From positions 321,736,297 through 321,800,296 of the forward strand of contig CM066040.1 in the NCBI GenBank assembly GCA_033557465.1: a DNA stretch of 64,000 nt, written 5' to 3'. Position numbers and translations under genes: made by a program. The stretch's first letter is position 1; each line of letters begins with the position of its first letter. This document shows, one piece after another, positions 21,896 through 32,111 of this stretch. The DNA comes from Ichthyophis bannanicus. Taxonomy: Eukaryota; Chordata; Amphibia; Gymnophiona; Ichthyophiidae. Below the pieces are notes generated by a model, which was not told the origin of the DNA, ran no database searches, and was given only the letters and a program-made list of their open reading frames with translations.

Positions 21896-22565
21896 TTATT
21901 TTATAAACAACAAAGCAGTACAATCACTAATTTGTTTGAAACAATTACTTCACATAAACTTGATGTTACATATACTTGTTTTTTAACTAGGCCATTATAA
22001 ACACCCCCACCAGCATTCTTTTTGTGCATCCAATACAGTTCATTTTTACATTTTTAGTAAATAACAATCAAATCTTCAAATGAAACCTTCTCTCCTCCAG
22101 GGCCAGTATTATGGAATTGCAAACAGGGTAACTGCTCTGGGCCCGATGTCACAGGGGACCTCAAGTCTGCCTGAAACTGATGGTGGCATAGCCTGCAAGC
22201 AAGCTGCAAATACTATATGATACCATTGGGGCAGTCAAAGTTTGTGTCCGATGTCGGGATCTGTGTTCTTGTAGACGTACTTTTACAGGTCTTATTGTCC
22301 TTCCAACATATTTTAGAATATGTGAGGTTCCCTATTTATTCACTGTTGGTGGTGAATTTGAGTACACTCAATAAAAGGAAGGTTTGCTACAAGAGGGAGT
22401 ATTCTCTCAAGGCAAACTGTCCGACAAAAATTTAGTGGAACTATTTGAATGAAAGAGGGGGTTCTACAGGGAATTAGATGGTATGGGTTATAGTATTTAT
22501 TCCCTAGGGGTTAGTTATAGTTTAGTAGATTATCTCTAATATTATCATGACGTCTGATCAGGAAA
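21896..22565. other. Unassigned stretch before Penelope-like ORF
   Basis: AT-rich. A 72-codon frame at 22,217-22,435 has no recognised domain. The segment 22,440-22,565 may be the untranslated leader of the following Penelope-like ORF. Confidence 0.3.
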
Positions 22566-23400
22566 AACAACAATTTAATAAAGCAACTTTGCTTTTTCTG
22601 AGGATAATATATCTAAACTTTTGAAACATCCAGCATTGTTTGATGAAATTATAAATCCAACATTAATGGGCTCTTTGGGGACATGGGCGGATTATAAGAA
22701 CATGCGTCGGAAAGCTGTTAGGATACAATTACATGCATCAACTATGACTCAATATTTAAAACAACAGATGATACCTAGAGGATTACGAATATTAAAATCT
22801 CCACATATGTTTGTTGATGATGAGGGGTTCTTACAGAAATGGAATATGATACTAAATAAATGTGGTTTAGACCTAATAGCCCTACTGATTGAGAGGTTAT
22901 CACAAGAGGAGGTGGCTTTAAAATCACAATTGGATATTATGGAGACTCAATTGAAGGCTGATATGGTTTCAGCCACATTTGATTACAATTTGACTGGCTT
23001 GAAAGCAGAATTGTCTCAATTACAGGAAACATTAAAAACTTCTAAAATACGTAAATGTTCTAGAGATGTAATGGATTATGAGAAAGACCAAGTTTATACT
23101 TGGTGACAACAACAATTATCCACTGAACAAAAGAAGCAGGATAACAAGAGACATGTGACTTTTGATTCTTCTTTAGAAGATACAGATAGTGACTATACGG
23201 ATATTGGTAATAATCGAGGGAGGGAGTCCTCTAATTCTAATAATAGTATTCAGCAGGATTTTCAGAGGGGCTGCCCTCGAGGATGCTGGCCACTTCGTTT
23301 CAATCAAGACGACAGCCTCAGGGGGCCCTCCACTTGGTCACACACCAAACAACAGTAATAAACTTATCTAAAAAGCAATTGACTGATCTCCAGTTGTCGG
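22566..23400 (+). pseudogene. Penelope-like element ORF, N-terminal part
   Basis: A frame of about 161 codons (22,621-23,106), stop TGA at 23,104, continuing in the same frame from 23,155. Features recalled from Neptune-type Penelope proteins: TQYLKQQMIPRGLRILKSP near residue 45, a helical region rich in Glu/Leu, then RKCSRDVMDYEKDQVYTW just before the stop. An acidic Ser/Asn-rich linker follows (DSSLEDTDSDYTDIGN). Near 23,358, after further stops, INLSKKQLTDLQLSVL resembles the segment that opens the RT domain. The RT and GIY-YIG domains are missing; a MITE and a CR1 end follow. Confidence 0.55.
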
Positions 23401-23487
23401 TGTTGTTTGTACAGCAAGTATGCAAAGGGGCACAGTTAAGGTGAAACATGGGCAGAATTGTGATGTAAATGCATATTTTATAAAATA

Positions 23488-23975
23488 AGGGCCCGATTTT
23501 CATCTACATGGTGCTATGTGCCATGTCGGCACATAGCCCGCTCCTTTTCTGCCTAACCCAGATTTTCAATGCCAGGATCATATGCGGCCCTGGCATTACC
23601 AAATTGGGTCTCGCTGCACACCCTGGAAGCCGCAGGAGCTAGCCAGGTAGCACCGATTTTCAATGCTACCCACTTAGCCCCTGCGCCTGAAAGATAAGTG
23701 AGGAAAAACATCGCCTATCTTTAAGGCACAAAGGGCTAAGCGGGTAGCATTGAAAATTGGTGCTGTCCAGTTAGCCCTTTCCTCCATCCCTGCTCCGCCC
23801 TGGAATGCCCTCACATGCCCTGATGCTAACCACATACCATCTGGGCACGTTAGGGACATATCCGGGATTTTCGGAGGGCACTACCTGTGTGGGTGCCCTT
23901 CGAAAATCCCAGATAAGTCATTTACATGGGTAACTAGGCCAGTTACCCGTGTAAATGCATTTGAAAATTTGGCCC
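23488..23975 (+). mobile_element. MITE, GGGC-GATTTTCA terminal repeats
   Basis: The second copy of the 16.9-kb element, about 85-90 percent similar by eye. The left end is GGGCCCGATTTTCATCTAC and the right end is CATTTGAAAATTTGGCCC. It is flanked on both sides by TAA (AAATAA before, CCCTAAG after), a plausible 3-bp target duplication typical of PIF/Harbinger elements. Non-coding. Confidence 0.72.
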
Positions 23976-23977
23976 TA

Positions 23978-24262
23978 AGAACATAACATAAGAAATGCCA
24001 TACTGGGTCAGACCAAGGTCCTTCAAGCCCAGTACCCTGTTTCCAACAGTGGCCAATCCAGGACACAAGTACCTAGCAGTTCCCTAAAAAGACACACAAG
24101 TTCCACAAAGCTTGTATTGGCGTAAGCGGGTCATCTTTAATATTGGTTTATGGACCTTTCCTCCAGGAACTTATCCAAACCTTTTTTAAACCCAGCTACA
24201 CCAACATCTTTTACTACATCCTCTAATAATGAATTCCACAGTTTAATTATGCGTTGAGGGAA
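23978..24262 (-). mobile_element. CR1 LINE 3' UTR and last codons
   Basis: Minus-strand CR1 end of the 203-1,083 subfamily: AAGAACATAACATAAG, then ATGCCATACTGGGTCAGACC, through the ORF end (CTTTCCTCCAGGAACTTATC), truncated at GTTTAATTATGCGTTGAGGG where the DIRS begins. Confidence 0.85.
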
Positions 24263-24269
24263 AGTGTAC

Positions 24270-24640
24270 TCACCTGTCACAGGTGATCTCCGAGAACAAC
24301 AGGAATTTAGTCTTCACATATGGGTGACATCAGTACCAACGGAGCCTGCGTGGCAACGCTCCCCAGCGAAATAGGAATGTTTTAGGAAGCATCCCACTGT
24401 GCTTGCGTAGCTGCCTTCCCATCTTCCCATCTTTCCAGCTCTCCCTCCTCAGTTGAGTTTGTAGCTGAAATAAAAGGAGAGAAAGAAAAGAAGACCTACA
24501 ACTCCTAGGGGAGGAGGGTGCGTTGTGAAGACTAAATTCTTGCTGTTCCCAGAGATCACCTGTTACAGGTGAGTAATTACGCTGTCTCCAGGAACAAGCA
24601 GGAATGTAGTCTTCACATATGGGACTCCCTAGTTAGAAGA
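24270..24640 (-). repeat. DIRS terminal and internal complementary repeats
   Basis: ACAGGTGATCTCCGAGAACA with GGAATTTAGTCTTCAC (24,281-24,319) is reverse-complemented at 24,526-24,575 (GTGAAGACTAAATTCTTGCT, then CAGAGATCACCTGTTACAGG). It is then repeated directly at 24,584-24,622 (TCTCCAGGAACAAGCAGGAA, GTAGTCTTCACATATGGGA). This combination of inverted and direct copies fits the DIRS end plus internal complementary region, which templates repair of the termini. The matching far end is visible in copy 2 at 42,190-42,437. Confidence 0.75.
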
Positions 24641-24799
24641 TGACAGAGAGATGACCTCAGAATCGGCTGTGGATTTTCACAGGTATGCCTAAAGAGGTCA
24701 TGTATCCCGCATGGATGTCTGGTATCGAAATCTGGGATGAAGGGTAGGAGTTGCTCTAAGTCTGAAAGAGATGCTGGAGAACAGCCTGGCCAAACAATG

Positions 24800-25660
24800 C
24801 ATCCCGGCGGGAGTCCTTGTCTAGGTTATAGTGAGCAGCAAAAGTATGGACGGAAGACCAAGTTGCTGCTTTGCAGATCTCGTCAATAGCTACAGAACGT
24901 AGATTTGCCATTGAGGTAGCCATGGTTCAAACATTATGAGCAGTGACATGACCCAAGAGGGAGAGTCCTGCCTTTTCATAAGCAAAGGTGATGCAGTCAG
25001 CTATCCACTTGGAGACAGTCTGCTTGGATACTGGCAACCCGAGGTGACTAGAATCAAAGGAGATGAATAGCTGAGAAGCTTTCTGGTTCTCGAGTCCTCT
25101 GTAGATAAAAAGCTAAGGCATGTTTACAGTCCAAAGTATAGAGGGTTGCATCTGCCTTAGATGAGTGCAGCCTAGAGAAAAACACAGAAAGGTAGACCAA
25201 ATAGTTCAAGTGGAAGGGTGAGACCACTTTCGGCATGAGGTAATGGTGAATCCTTAGGACTACCTTATCATGGTGGAACCGTGTGTAAGGAGTGTCAGCC
25301 ACCAAGGCCTGGAGCTCACTAATGCTGAAGTGAAGGCAATGAGGAAGATGATATTCCATATGGGAAACGTAAGTGAAGTAGTGGCTAGAGGTTCAAAGGG
25401 CGGCTTGAGAAGCTGCCCTAGAACAACATTGAAGTCCCATGGCTTAATGGGAGACTTGGTTAATAGAAGACACCTCATAAAGCGTGCTATGAGCGGCTGA
25501 GAGGAGATTGGTTGACCATCTAAGGGCATGTGAGAGGCCGCAATTGCACTTAGGTGTACTCTTACCAAATTGGTTTTGAGTCCAGAAGAAGAGAGGTGGA
25601 GGAGATACTCAAGCAGCGCCTCCACTGGAGATGAGAAGGGATTAAGATTCTTCTAAGAAC
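24800..25660 (-). pseudogene. DIRS tyrosine recombinase (copy 1), broken
   Basis: Integrates the circular DIRS DNA in place of an integrase. The minus-strand frame 25,625-25,260 reads LEYLLHLSSSGLKTNLVRVH, then LSAIAASHMPLDGQPISSQP and LLKPPFEPLATTSLTFPIWN. After a frameshift, the next part (25,359-25,054) gives VADTPYTRFHHDKVVLR. The C-terminal box reads TAHNV-stop-TMATSMANLRS, where the stop TGA at 24,929-24,927 replaces the Arg of the His-x-x-Arg catalytic box. The nucleophile region follows as THTFAAHYNLD-like text with its Tyr. Confidence 0.8.
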
Positions 25661-25689
25661 ACCAGAAAGAAAACCTACGCCACTTAAAA

Positions 25690-26327
25690 GTGCAGGACTG
25701 CCTGGTGGATTGCTTCCTAGAAGCGAACAGGATATCCTTAAGCTCCTGGGAAAGGTTAATGCCTTGGAAGGCTATGCCTACAGCAGCCATGCTGTGAGAT
25801 GGAGAGACTGTGGATTGGGATGTAGCAGTGTCCCCTCCTGAGAGAGGAGATCTGGAGAAGACCCCAGATCTATAGGTTGAGCCTGAGACAGACATAGAAG
25901 GAAAGGGTACCACGGTTGATGTGGCCTGCGTGGGGCTATGAGTATCATGAAGCCCCTGTCCCTCTGGAGTTTGAAAAGAGTCTTGGGAATTAGGGAAATG
26001 GGAGGGAAGGCATATAGGAAGCCTTGACCCCAGTGGAGATGAAAAGCATCCACTTTCTGGCTGTCCTGGTGCAGAAGCGAGGGAGCTTGGCATTCTGAGG
26101 ACTTGCAAAGAGGTCTATCTCTGGAGTCCCCCAGATCTGAAAAATGTGAGAGACTTTGTCCACCTGAAGAGACCACTCGTGGGGGAGAAAGATTTGACTT
26201 AGTCTGTCTGCTAAGACATTGTGCATGGAGGTGAATGTGATGCTGTATGGCAAAGGACCAGAGATGTAGAGCCTCATTGCAGAGGGTCCAAGATTCTGTT
26301 CCACCTTGCTTGTTCATGTAGAACATG
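25690..26327 (-). pseudogene. DIRS RNase H C-terminus and methyltransferase-like region
   Basis: The minus-strand frame 26,326-25,778 begins MFYMNKQGGTESWTLCNEAL (RNase H); in a second frame the region ends NVLADRLSQIFLPHEWSLQV. It continues WGTPEIDLFASPQNAKLPRF, VDAFHLHWGQGFLYAFPP, and RGFMILIAPRRPHQPWYPFL. The last segment corresponds to the P-x-W-P-x-Q-P-W motif found after RNase H in vertebrate DIRS, a region generally described as a methyltransferase-like domain. Frames switch several times. Confidence 0.75.
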
Positions 26328-26578
26328 TTTCTATGAGGATGAAGGGGGATAGATTCAGGAGTGATATGCGGAAATATTTCTTTACGGAAAGAGTGGTGGA
26401 TCTGTGGAATGGTCTACCAGTGGAGGTGGTGGAGATGAGGACAGTAACTAAATTCAAAAAAGCATGGGACAAACACAGAGGATCTCTAAAGGAAAAAAGG
26501 GGACTGTTGTAGTTGTTGATATGGAAAGACAGACTAGATAGGCCATGTGGTCTTTTTCTGTCATATATCTATGTTTCT
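26328..26578 (+). mobile_element. CR1 LINE 3' end with 6-bp target duplication
   Basis: 5'-truncated CR1 of the 57.9-kb subfamily: KGDRFRSDMRKYFFTERVVD, then LWNGLPVEVVEMRTVTKFKK and a 3' UTR ending ATGTTTCTA. It is flanked by AACATG at 26,322-26,327 and 26,579-26,584. It interrupts the DIRS RNase H between VQTDSQIAM and FYMNKQGG, and removing it restores the reading. Confidence 0.88.
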
Positions 26579-26860
26579 AACATGGCTATTTGACTGTCGG
26601 TTTGAACTAGAACTCTGCAGCAATGAAGATGGTCTTGGAAGACTTTGAGAGCACTGAGAATGTCTCTGAGTTCCAACAAATTTATGTGGAGTTCTGCTGA
26701 GACCAGAGTCCTTGAGTGGAGAGAGATCCAAGATGGGCTCCCCAGCCCAGTCTGGATGCATCCGTCGTCATTGGACATTGATGTGCTGACATCTGAAAAG
26801 GTGACCCTACAAGGAGATTTTCTCGGGATCGCCACCACTGGAGAGACGAGATCAAGAGGG
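26579..26860 (-). pseudogene. DIRS RNase H N-terminal part (copy 1)
   Basis: Minus-strand text, in two frames, gives TDASRLGWGAHLGSLSTQGL, then INLLELRDILSALKVFQDHL and VLVQTDSQIAM. The acidic residues expected of RNase H (Asp in TDAS, Glu in LLELRD, Asp in QTDSQ) can all be seen, although in different frames because of small indels. It continues beyond the CR1 insertion at 26,327. Confidence 0.78.
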
Positions 26861-27011
26861 TAGAGACTGCTATCTTGTCACCCAGGCGACCTGATGCTTG
26901 AGATCACTGGGATGCCAGTGACCATTGGGCTGTGTGCATGTGTAAACGGGCATATGGAACTACATACACCATTGATGCCATATGACCCAAATGTTTTAGC
27001 ATTTCTTGAGC

Positions 27012-27641
27012 AGTAAGACTGCACCTTGAATATTGTGTGCAATTCTGGTCGCCAAATCTTAAAAAGGATATAGAGTTATTAGAAAAGGTTCAGAGAAGAG
27101 CTACCAAAATGGTAAAGGGGATGGAAGGATACTCCTATGAAGAAAGGCTAAAAAGGTTAGGGTTCTTTAACCTGGAAAAGAGACGGCTGAGGGGAGATAT
27201 GATAGAAGTCTATAAATTAATGAATGGAGTGGAACGGGTAAACGTAGATCGATTTTTACGTTATCAGAATATAGAAAGACTAGGGGACATGCAATGAAGC
27301 TACAGGGTAAACTATTTAAGACTAATAAAAGAAAATATTTTTTCACTCAACGTGTAATCAAACTCTGGAATTTGTTACCGGAGGATGTAGTAAAGGCTGT
27401 TAGTGTAGCTGGGTTTAAAAAAGGTTTGGACAAGTTCCTGGAGTAAAAGTCCATAAACCATTATTAAGAAGGGACCCAGAATATCAATGCTTGACCCAGT
27501 ACAAGCATTGCGGAATCTGTGTCTTTTGGGGAAACTGCTAGGTACATATGACCTAGATTGGCCACTGTTGGAAACAGGATACCGGGCTTGATGGACCTTG
27601 GTCTGACCCAGTATGGCATATCTTATGTTCTTATGTTCTTA
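27012..27641 (+). mobile_element. CR1 LINE 3' portion
   Basis: 5'-truncated copy of the 203-1,083 subfamily. The frame 27,037-27,297 reads [20 protein letters not shown] through [20 protein letters not shown], then frameshifts at the [10 protein letters not shown] segment. It resumes as [20 protein letters not shown] in another frame. The 3' UTR ends TCTTATGTTCTTATGTTCTT at about 27,640. It sits inside the DIRS between its RT and RNase H. Confidence 0.88.
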
Positions 27642-27644
27642 AGA

Positions 27645-28310
27645 TAGTTCTTGAGATGCTAACATTGAGTTGAGCACAGTGGAGTTGGGGCAGAAATGCT
27701 CTTGACTGCTGAGTATCTAAGAGAGCCCCTATGGACCCGAATTTGAGAAGGGACAAGTTGGGACTTTGGGAGATTTATGATAAATCCCAAATGTTGTAAC
27801 ACCTGCATGGTGCGTGAGAGGGGCAGACTGGCTTCCTGAGAGGTGCTTGCCCTTATGAGCCAATCGTCTAAGTCAGGGAAGACAAATATCCCTAGGAATG
27901 CGAGTACTACCGCCATGCATTTTGTGAAGACTCTTGGGGCAGAGGCTAGGCCGAAAGGCAGGACTCTGTATTGATAGTGTCTTCCCTGAAACATGAAATG
28001 CAGGAATTTTCTGTGCTCTGGATGGATAAGAATGTGAATATACCCTTCCTTTAGATCTAGAGAATAGAGCCAATCCTGAATCTGGAGCTAGGGAAGAAGG
28101 GTTCCCAGGGAGATCATCCTGAACTTCACTCGCAGGAGATGTTTGTTTAGTTCCATGAGGTCCAGAATGGGCCTGTATCCCCTTGTTTTCTTTGGAATAA
28201 GAAAAATAGGGAGAATAGAAGCCCATTCCCAACTGGAATGGTGGAACCTCCTCTATTGCATCCTGCAGTAGAAGGGAGGTGACCTCTTGCAGTAACAGAG
28301 CAGCGAGAGG
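27645..28310 (-). pseudogene. DIRS reverse transcriptase (copy 1)
   Basis: Minus-strand text gives KTRGYRPILDLMELNKHLLR, then LYSLDLKEGYIHILIHPEHR (motif A Asp), FMFQGRHYQYRVLPFGLASA and PRVFTKCMAVVLAFLG. Motif C reads FPDLDDWL where copy 3 at the window end has FPYLDDWL, so the Tyr before the catalytic Asp pair is changed to Asp. The frame shifts between 28,020 and 27,995. Confidence 0.8.
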
Positions 28311-28499
28311 GGGTTGAGGACGGAACTCTCTTGGCGAAGTTGAGGGGGTAGACTTCGTAGATGAAGTTTGTATCCCTCCCGCACTATGGATAATGTCCAC
28401 TGCTCCGAGGTGATGAGATGCCACCTGTGGGCATAGTGACAGAGTCTGCCGGGAATGTGAACAGGGTTGAGATTCTCCAGAGGAGGGACAGCTATGTTC

Positions 28500-29068
28500 T
28501 CTGGAAAGGAGTCATAAACCCGGAGCAGTTTGGGCCTGCTGAGATGGCTGAGACATGGGAGTCTGAGCCTTCTTTTGCTGTTTTGGAGGTTGTTGTCCCT
28601 TCTGAGGAGCATGATGCTGACACTGAAAAGGGGTATAAGAAGGATAGTACTTCTTCTTGTTATTGAAAAAAGCTTTCTTTGCTGCTTTCTTCTTAGCTAG
28701 GTTGGCAGTAGATCTACAGAGCCTATTTAGGGTAGTGTTCTCAGACTCCAACTGAGAGGCCTTGTCTTGCCAATCCCTGCCAAAGAGGTTTTCATTGGTG
28801 CAAGGGATGTTACCCAGCTTATCTTGAACCCATTGTTCAAGATCTGATGCTTGGAGCCAAGCAATCCTGAGTGCACTGATGCAGATGGATAAAGTCCTGC
28901 TGATGCACTCAAAGCAATCAAAAGTTGCTCTGTTAACAAACTTTGAAACATTCTGAGCATGCTTCACAAGGGTGAGATAATCTGCCCTCTTGTCATCGGG
29001 GAGAAGAGGAGCTATTTACTCCAACTTTTTAGACACTTCTCTAAGGAACATACCCATATAGAGTACGT
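28500..29068 (-). pseudogene. DIRS gag-like region (copy 1), downstream part
   Basis: The minus-strand frame 28,967-28,512 reads KHAQNVSKFVNRATFDCFEC, then ISRTLSICISALRIAWLQAS, VQDKLGNIPCTNENLFG and a C-terminal tail rich in Lys/Gln/Pro (KKYYPSYTPFQCQHHAPQKG). No named domain. It is identified by position upstream of the RT and by matching fragments at 39.24-39.42 kb. The upstream part continues beyond the RTE insertion at 32,112. Confidence 0.65.
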
Positions 29069-29333
29069 AAGAACTAATTCGGGTTGATAGCTTGTAGCTG
29101 TATCTTGCCATGAAAACCCAATGGATAGTTACAACAAAACAAATTGTGCTATAGTGCTGGAAGATGAGACCCCCAGGTCAGAAGGCACTCAACTAGCTAC
29201 TGGGGAAGAGCTGAAGACTTTTCAGAGTAAAGCCAGCATTTATGATGTGGTTGGATCAAAGCCCTCAGGACGTCTGACTGCTGATGTAGCTTGCCATGAA
29301 ATGAGAGTCAGAAGCTGTAAAGATGTCTTACGC

Positions 29334-30125
29334 ATTGGAACATGGAACATATGAAGCATGAATCAAGGGAAGTTGGAGGTGGTCAAGAATGAAGTGGAAC
29401 GTGTACAACTTGATCTGTTGGGTGTCAGCGAACTGAAATGGACTGGCATCGGGCACGTCACATCAGATGATCACATGGTCTACTATGCTGGAAATGAAAG
29501 ACAAAGAAGAAATGGTGCTGCATTTATAATAAAAAAGAAACTTGCAAGAACTGTAATGAAATACAATGCAGTCAGCGAATGCTTAATCTCTATTCGTCTA
29601 TGAGGAATGCCTATCAACACAACTATAATTCAAGTATATGCCCCAACAACAGCTGCAGAAGAGAATGAAATTGAAGAGTTCTATGAACAAGTACAAGCTG
29701 AAATTGACAGAACATGCAAACAGGATATCCTGATAGTCATGGGTGACTGGAACGCAAAAGTTGGCAACAAAGAAGAAGGCAAAGTAATTGGAAAATATGG
29801 ACTTGGCAACAGAAATGAAGCTGGAGAAAGACTGATAGAATTCTGCAAGACCAACGATCTGTTCATCTCAAACACCTTCTTCCATCAACAGAAACGGTGA
29901 CTGTACACATGGACTTCACCCAATGGGTTGTATAAAAATCAAATTGACTACATCTGTGGAAGTCAACGATGGAAAAGTTCTATAACATCAACAAAGACAA
30001 AACCTGGAGCTGACTGTGGTACAGATCATCAACTACCAGTATGCAAACTCAAGCTAAAGTTGAAAAAGAGCAAAACACTCATCAATGCAACAAAATATGA
30101 CCTTGAGAATATACCACTGGAATGA
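29334..30125 (+). pseudogene. RTE endonuclease domain, three in-frame TGA stops
   Basis: One frame with TGA at 29,352, 29,601 and 29,898. It reads RIGTWNI-stop-SMNQGKLEVV, LLGVSELKWTGIG (catalytic Glu), RRNGAAFIIKKKL, TIIQVYAPT (Tyr), VMGDWNAKVG (Asp/Asn), QIDYI and TDHQLPV (Asp-His). The catalytic residues are retained. The first and third stops replace positions that are Arg in related RTE proteins as I remember them. A frameshift occurs after 30,120. Confidence 0.85.
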
Positions 30126-32102
30126 CATCAAGAAGGTTGTGTTGGAAGAAAGCGAGAAGTCTCTACAAAAAGTGAAAAAGCAAAAACGGCCAAAATGGAT
30201 GATGGAAGAAACTCTGAAAATTGCCCAGAAACGCAGAGAAGCTAAAGCCAGAGGGGAAAGAAAGACAATAACAGAACTCAGAGATTTCCAATGTGCAGTA
30301 AGACAGGACAAGGAAAAGTACTATAACGACGCATGCAAGGAAATAGAAGCAGAAACTATTAGAGGAAGAACAAGATCGGCTTTCCTAAAGCTATGAGAGT
30401 TAAAGAAAAAGTTCCAGCCTCGAATTGGAATGTTACAAGATGCTCAAGGTTCTATGTTGAATGATGCTGAGAAGATCAAGAAAAGGTGGAAGGAATATAC
30501 AGAGTTTTTATATGATAAAGATCAAGTGGACCAACAGCCTTTTCAACCTGTACCTTATGATCGGGAACCATTGGTGATGAAAGAAGAAGTTGAAGCAGCA
30601 TTGAAAGCCTTATCAAAGAACAAAGCACCAGGCATTGATAGCATTCCCATAGAAGTATTAAAGCAATCTGATGCAGCTGTTACCGTACTTTCAAGGCTCT
30701 GCCAAGAAATATGGAAGACAACATCATGGCCAACTGACTGGAAAAGATCTGTGTTTATGCCAATACTAAAGAAAGGTGATCCAACTGACTGTGGAAATTA
30801 TCGCACAATCGCTCTGATCCCACATGCCAGCAAGATTCTACTGAAGATTATTCAAAAGAGACTACAACCATACCTGGAACAAGAACTCGCTAAAGATTAA
30901 AGATTACCTGAAGTGCAAGCAGGGTTCAGGAAAGGGCGAGGAACGAGAGGAACGAGAGACATCATTGCGGATGTGAGATGGATCCTTGAAAAGACTAAAG
31001 AATACCAAAAGGATATCTATTTGTGCTTTATCTATACAAGGCTTTTGACTGTGTAAACCATGAGAAACTCTGGGCCACATTAAGAAGCATGGGTATACCA
31101 GAACACCTGATCGTACTCTTGCACAATATGTACATTGATCAAGAAGCAACAGTTCGAACGGAACAAGGAGAAACAGAATGGTTTAAAATAAGCAAAGGTG
31201 TAAGACAAGGCTGCATACTTTCCCCCTACCTGTTTAATTTATATGCAGAACAAATCATCAGAGAAGCAGGATTGTATGAAGACAACAGAGGTGTGAAGAT
31301 TGGTGGAAGACTCATCAACAACCTTTGCTATGCTGATAATACCACATTACTGGCTGAAAGTGAAGATGATCTGAAACATTTGTTTCTCACAATCAAAGAA
31401 TATAGTCTCAAAATGGGCCTGCACCTTAATGTAAAGAAGACAAAGATCATGACAACTGGCATAATCAACAGGTTCATTGTTGAAGGAGAAGAAATTGAAA
31501 TCGTGAACAACTTTAACCTACTTGGATCAACTATCAATAAAGAAGCAACAAGCAATCAAGAAATCAGACGACGCATTGCTCTTGGCAGAATGGCTATGAA
31601 AGACCTAGATAAGATTCTCAAGAGTAGAGATGTCTCTCTCCATACAAAGATTCGACTTGTTCAAGCCATGGTATTTTCAATAGCATCATATGGATGTGAA
31701 AGCTGGACAGTGAAAAAGATAGACAGGAAAAAAATTGATGCCTTTGAATTATGGTGCTGGCGGCGAATACTGTGTATACCATTGGACTGCCCGAAGAACA
31801 AACCAGTCGGTACTAGAGGAGATCAAACCTAGCTTTCTTTAGAAGCTCAGATGACAAGACTTCCACTTTCATACTTTGGACACATCATGCGAAGAGAGAG
31901 ATCATTAGAGAAAGACATCATTCTTGGCAAGATAGAAGGTCAACGCAAAAGAGGAAGGCCAGCAATGAGATGGATTGATATAATAACAGCAGCTACGGGT
32001 ACCAGTCTGTCAACAATGAGCCGCCTGACTCAAGACCGAACACAATTTAGGATAGCTATCCAGAGGGTCGCCATGAGTCGACTCCGACTCGACAGCACTT
32101 AA
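30126..32102 (+). pseudogene. RTE reverse transcriptase and C-terminal domain, broken
   Basis: The linker frame (30,085-30,396) ends in TGA at 30,394. The RT starts within 30,430-30,900: ALKALSKNKAPGIDSIPIEV, then CGNYRTIALIPHASKIL. An in-frame TAA sits in a 6-bp duplication near 30,898 and a 9-bp tandem duplication adds GTR near 30,940. Motif A is damaged: LCFIYT in place of LCFIDYT, with the Asp missing and a frameshift. The next frame (31,023-31,832) carries KGVRQGCILSPYLFNLY and LCYADNTTLL, so the second catalytic Asp of YADD is Asn. A final frameshift precedes LSYFGHIMRRERSLEKDI. Confidence 0.88.
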
Positions 32103-32111
32103 CAACAACAG

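Larger units (their letters stand above)
29069..32111 (+). mobile_element. RTE (BovB-type) LINE, near full length, inactive
   Basis: A 3.04-kb plus-strand insertion within the DIRS gag region. A leader (29,069-29,330) is followed by endonuclease (about 29,334-30,080), linker (30,085-30,400), RT (30,430-31,660), a C-terminal domain (31,660-32,102) and a tail ending CTCGACAGCACTTAACAACA. The coding frame is broken by in-frame TGA codons, two small tandem duplications, two frameshifts and loss of catalytic residues. Confidence 0.9.
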
